From CAUTUX01 sp963542015 (GTDB lineage: Bacteria > Bacillota > Clostridia > Christensenellales > CAG-917), in assembly GCA_963542015.1 (NCBI GenBank), contig CAUTUX010000014.1:1-26140 (forward strand): a DNA stretch of 26,140 nt. The letters run 5' to 3'. Positions 22,606 through 26,140 of the stretch are shown piece after piece; the first letter of the stretch is position 1; every line of letters begins with the position of its first letter. The notes beneath the pieces are model-generated. The model had not been told where the DNA came from, did not search any database, and saw only the letters and a program-made list of their open reading frames with translations. The position numbers and the translations under genes were made by a program.

Positions 22606-24342
22606 TTACTGTGCTTGTAACTTTAAAGCTTCGGCAAAATATCCTTTCTTCTTCATCAGCTCATTAGGTGCTCCAAAGTCCTCTATTTTACCGTTATTTA
22701 TAACTACTACTTTATCAGCATTTACAACTGTTCTCATTCTATGAGCTATAACGATAACTGTCTTGTTTTTAATTAATTCCGATAATGCTCTCTGTATGCT
22801 TGATTCACATTCTGCATCTAGTGAAGCTGTAGCCTCATCAAGCAATATTACTGGAGAATTTTTGAGCATTGCTCTGGCTATAGATATTCTTTGTCTTTCA
22901 CCACCTGACAATCTTGATCCATTTTCTCCAATTTCTGTGTTATATCCATCTGGCAACCTGGAAACAAACTCATCACAATTTGCCAATTTTGCTACGGCAA
23001 ATACCTCTTCATCTGTAGCATCTTTTCTTCCCATGCGGATATTTTCAAGAATTGAATTGTTAAACAATAATACATCTTGAAATACGACAGAATATTCTTG
23101 CAACAATCTTTCAGGCATTACCTTACTAATATCTGCTCCGCCCAAAGTAATTGTCCCTGAATTAACATCCCAAAATCTTGCTGCCAATTTAGCCAAGGTG
23201 CTCTTCCCACCACCTGAAGGTCCGACAAGTGCAGTTACTTCTCCTTGCTTAGCAATAAATGATACATCCTTTATTGTTCCTTCCTCTTTTTCATATTCAA
23301 AAGAAACATTTTTAAATTCAATATCGTATCCATTATTTTTAAGCTCATCCGCTCCAGTTTGTACTGGGAAGTTTTTCATTTCTTGTATAACTTCAATATT
23401 TGTGAAAACATACTGTAACATAAACGAATCACTTATTGCACTTTCATATGGTGCGTAAATTGCAACTGAAGCTATTAAGCTAGCTACCAATTCAAATTCT
23501 CCAAATTTTGTTCCGAGCTGTCCAACACTTCCTTTCCCATATAAAATAATTGCGACTATTGCAGTACTTACTATTCCTAATCTTATGATTGCCTTACAAA
23601 TATTCATCATTACGCCAGCATAAAGTTCACTTTTAATTTTTGATTTGAAAAGTGTTTTCAACCTTTTATCTGTTTTCTCAATCACATGATTCTCATATTT
23701 ATATGCCTTTATTTCATTAGCCATATCAAATGCATTCTGCATTTCATTTTCGAGTGCCAAGTTGTCATTTCTTGTGTCACGATATATATTTTTTTGTTTA
23801 TTCACTGTTGCAATCAACGATATCGCTGAAACTGGCAGTACCCAGAAAAGTGCCAATGCTATTTCCCATCTCCAAGCAAACATACTTATACAAAACATTA
23901 TTGCTACTAATGTCGAAGCATATATTTGTGGAACTGAATGTGAGAATATCTGTTCCATATTGCTAGCATTTTTTGTCATTGTTGCACTGAATGAAACAAG
24001 ATCTCTTTTACCAAAATACGCTATAGGCAACATCTTGATTTTATCTGCCATTTGAATTCTTGTTTTACATGTGGATGTATATATTTTTGTATATGTCATT
24101 TTGTATTGAATGTATGAAAATATAAACATAACAAGAAACATCCCAATTGAAATCCCTACATATACTCCTATATTTGGAAGATGCTTCTTTGTCACATCAA
24201 AGTAATCATTAAGAAATATAAATGAATATATTGCTGGCAACAGAAGACTTAACTGCATGAAGATTGTAGTGATAATAGCTACCAACAAATACTTTGCACC
24301 GTCATTAGAAAGACTATATCTTTTTTCAAAAAACTTAAGCAT
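22606..24342 (-). CDS. ABC transporter, fused permease/ATPase (second half of a heterodimer)
   Basis: A 578-residue exporter-type half transporter: an N-terminal membrane domain (six predicted segments, about 15-305) and a C-terminal ATPase. Walker A is GPSGGGKST (374-382), signature LSGGERQR (478-485), Walker B VILLDEATAS (498-507) with catalytic Glu503, and H-loop His534. Every catalytic residue is present. Its start overlaps the upstream partner's stop by eight bases, so the two subunits are made together and probably pair. Substrate and direction are not given by sequence. Related clostridial pairs are labelled multidrug, and some type IV-fold pairs (IrtAB, YbtPQ) take up metal chelates. 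Confidence 0.9.
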   Translation of the reverse strand: MLKFFEKRYSLSNDGAKYLLVAIITTIFMQLSLLLPAIYSFIFLNDYFDVTKKHLPNIGVYVGISIGMFLVMFIFSYIQYKMTYTKIYTSTCKTRIQMADKIKMLPIAYFGKRDLVSFSATMTKNASNMEQIFSHSVPQIYASTLVAIMFCISMFAWRWEIALALFWVLPVSAISLIATVNKQKNIYRDTRNDNLALENEMQNAFDMANEIKAYKYENHVIEKTDKRLKTLFKSKIKSELYAGVMMNICKAIIRLGIVSTAIVAIILYGKGSVGQLGTKFGEFELVASLIASVAIYAPYESAISDSFMLQYVFTNIEVIQEMKNFPVQTGADELKNNGYDIEFKNVSFEYEKEEGTIKDVSFIAKQGEVTALVGPSGGGKSTLAKLAARFWDVNSGTITLGGADISKVMPERLLQEYSVVFQDVLLFNNSILENIRMGRKDATDEEVFAVAKLANCDEFVSRLPDGYNTEIGENGSRLSGGERQRISIARAMLKNSPVILLDEATASLDAECESSIQRALSELIKNKTVIVIAHRMRTVVNADKVVVINNGKIEDFGAPNELMKKKGYFAEALKLQAQ

Positions 24343-26068
24343 TTTTCACCTCCAGTTTCCAGTCAAGCGATGAACAGTATTCATCATACATTTTTTTGTA
24401 CCCACCATTGTTTTTACATAACTCATCATGAGTGCCAGATTCAACGACCTTCCCATCTTCTATATATAAAATTCTGTCCAAATCCTTTACAAGATTTAAT
24501 CTATGAGCAATATATATTGCCGTTTTTCCTTTACTTAACTCTGCAAGTCCCTCATACATCAACTTCTCATTTTCTGGATCCGCAAATGCCGTAGCCTCAT
24601 CAAGGATAACTATTGGAGACTGTCTCAACATTGCTCTTGCGAGTGATACCCTTTGGCATTCACCACCAGACAAATATGTTCCTTTTGTTCCTATAACTGT
24701 ATCGAGTCCGTTAGGCAACTTAGCCACTACACTGTCTGCCCTTGCAAGTTTTAATGCTTTGTTTATTTCTTCGTCTGTGGCGGTCCTACCCATAAGCACA
24801 TTGTCTCTTATACTCATACTGAACAACTTCGTATTCTGAAAAATAAATGATATGTTTTCTCTTAAATTCTTTTCTTCATATTCTTTTATGTTCTTGTCTC
24901 CAACTAATATCTCTCCTTCGCTAGTATCATAAAAACGCACAGCCAATTTTGCTATTGTACTTTTACCACTTCCAGATGGTCCTACAAGAGCTATTCTTTC
25001 GCCTTGTTTGACTGTGAAGCTGACATTATCAAGAACTTTATTTTTATCATATGCAAATGAAACATTTTTGAACTCAATATTGCATTTGTTTGAATTTATT
25101 ACTTCATTACCAAACTCAATATCTTTATATTCAAGAATCTTCTCCATTTTATCCATTGAAATTTTAACCATGTTTACACTTTGACTTATCTTTGCACTCT
25201 GCATCATATATATACTCAGCTGTGGCGATATCAACATTACAAACACAAGTGCAATTATTATATCTGCAATATTTGTCCCTTTTGGCATTGCCAAAGAATA
25301 TGCGATAGGTACAACTATAAAGGAAACTGAGCTTACGATTGTCAAATATAAAGCAAACGGTACTTCCCACATCTTCGTGTATTTTGAAATCGTTTTATGA
25401 TATTCCTGAATTAAGTTGTATAGCTTTTTAAATGAATTTATTGATTGATTAAATACCTTAAGCACTGGTACACCCCTAATGTATTCAACAGTTTCACCAG
25501 CCATTAAGTCTTGGGCTTGAATATATTGAGCCATAAATTGTTTGCTTTTACCAAACATCATACTGCCCATTGTAATGAATCCAACTACAAATGGAATTAA
25601 TGCTGCGAGACCCATTCTCCAATCGACATATATCATTGATACGATTACTATAACTGGTACAAGCATTGATGCCACAAGATCTGGCAATGCGTGAGCAAAC
25701 AACATATGCGTCGACTCAGCACCTTCGTGTATGGCGTTCCGTATTTCACCGCTTTTTATTGATGTAAAGTATCCCATAGGTTTATTCATAACAGATGAAA
25801 ATGCCTTGTTTTGTATTCCAACCTCAGCACGAAATTGTGCTAGATGTGAACACATCAATGAAACAAAATATGTTAATATTCCAAGAATTGCCGTTACCCC
25901 AATTACTGTTAGATTTGTACTCTGATGTGCCAAAGTTTGCTTTGTAGGATTATCACCTAGAAGGTCCCGCAATACTAGCCAAATAAATATCATTGGCATA
26001 ATTGTCAAAGCAGTACTCAATGCTGAGAATATGAGCGAAACTGGCATTAATGCCCTACTCTTTCCCAT
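24335..26068 (-). CDS. ABC transporter, fused permease/ATPase (first half of a heterodimer)
   Basis: A 577-residue half transporter with a membrane domain (about 8-300) and an ATPase: Walker A GPSGSGKST (363-371), signature LSGGECQR (466-473), Walker B IVILDEATAF (486-495) with Glu491, then ADPENE, and H-loop His522. Both ATP sites of the heterodimer look canonical, unlike the many heterodimers with one degenerate site. The chosen ATG at 26068 has only a modest AGG ribosome-binding site. The codons before it, up to a stop about 50 bases further out, encode a plausible family N-terminus (TGKQIGKY) but hold no ATG, GTG or TTG in frame. The gene lies near the window edge, so upstream neighbours are unknown. 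Confidence 0.88.
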   Translation of the reverse strand: MGKSRALMPVSLIFSALSTALTIMPMIFIWLVLRDLLGDNPTKQTLAHQSTNLTVIGVTAILGILTYFVSLMCSHLAQFRAEVGIQNKAFSSVMNKPMGYFTSIKSGEIRNAIHEGAESTHMLFAHALPDLVASMLVPVIVIVSMIYVDWRMGLAALIPFVVGFITMGSMMFGKSKQFMAQYIQAQDLMAGETVEYIRGVPVLKVFNQSINSFKKLYNLIQEYHKTISKYTKMWEVPFALYLTIVSSVSFIVVPIAYSLAMPKGTNIADIIIALVFVMLISPQLSIYMMQSAKISQSVNMVKISMDKMEKILEYKDIEFGNEVINSNKCNIEFKNVSFAYDKNKVLDNVSFTVKQGERIALVGPSGSGKSTIAKLAVRFYDTSEGEILVGDKNIKEYEEKNLRENISFIFQNTKLFSMSIRDNVLMGRTATDEEINKALKLARADSVVAKLPNGLDTVIGTKGTYLSGGECQRVSLARAMLRQSPIVILDEATAFADPENEKLMYEGLAELSKGKTAIYIAHRLNLVKDLDRILYIEDGKVVESGTHDELCKNNGGYKKMYDEYCSSLDWKLEVKNA

Positions 26069-26140
26069 GTACTTACCTATCTGTTTACCTGTCTTTTTGA
26101 CTTCGACGTAAAATATGGTGCTATGACACTATTTTAAACT

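Noticed and set aside
1..26140. CRISPR array, prophage, insertion sequence or toxin-antitoxin pair
   Set aside because: No regularly spaced direct repeats, transposase, integrase, phage structural gene or paired small toxin/antitoxin frames are visible on either strand.

Overview
The window is an AT-rich piece of chromosome from a low-GC Gram-positive bacterium, most likely an anaerobic member of the Clostridia (Bacillota). The evidence is the minus-strand run gmk-rpoZ-coaBC-priA-def-fmt-rsmB-rlmN-(gap)-rsgA, which is the classical Firmicutes order, together with a DnaD-type/DnaI-type helicase-loader pair, a TPP riboswitch in front of a ThiXYZ-type transporter, and a TatD-associated radical SAM gene beside rsmA. 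The family cannot be fixed from the sequence alone. I see no prophage, CRISPR array, insertion sequence or complete defence system, and most of the window is ordinary core genome.

Layout from left to right. At 49-885 is rsgA on the minus strand. At 1139-3483 a plus-strand pair encodes a DnaD-domain replication protein and a DnaI/DnaC-like helicase-loader ATPase. At 3495-4629 two minus-strand genes encode a MarR-type repressor and an L-2-amino-thiazoline-4-carboxylate hydrolase family protein. These four genes sit where Bacillus and many clostridia carry stp-prkC between rlmN and rsgA. At 4814-13188 is the housekeeping operon for translation, CoA and replication restart (rlmN, rsmB, fmt, def, priA, coaBC, rpoZ, gmk). 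It is interrupted between fmt and rsmB by a decayed, frameshifted fragment of a DUF4143-type ATPase. At 13244-16953 is a thiamine-precursor uptake operon made of an extended -10 promoter, a TPP aptamer, a terminator-like hairpin, a SAM methyltransferase, a thiamine-binding protein and ThiXYZ. Next come thiN, two tandem tRNA-Leu genes (GAG and CAG) on the plus strand, and a minus-strand group of HIT hydrolase, rsmA and the radical SAM gene. The right end holds an aldose-1-epimerase-like gene with a membrane-spanning M28 peptidase, a 378-base gap with a folded element, and a heterodimeric ABC exporter-type pair.

How the genes work together: gmk through rsgA serve nucleotide, CoA and translation functions with tight start/stop overlaps. 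The thi operon imports a pyrimidine precursor when TPP is low, and the neighbouring thiN makes TPP from thiamine. The points most worth a second look are the TPP-controlled methyltransferase of unknown substrate, two genes with extended -10 promoters so close to the start codon that their mRNAs should be leaderless, a perfect 18-bp palindrome near the MarR/hydrolase pair, the frameshifted ATPase remnant, the compensatory tRNA-Leu duplication, the M28 peptidase with membrane segments between its metal ligands, and the cruciform-like element at 22394-22466. I do not see a clear-cut undescribed multi-gene system.
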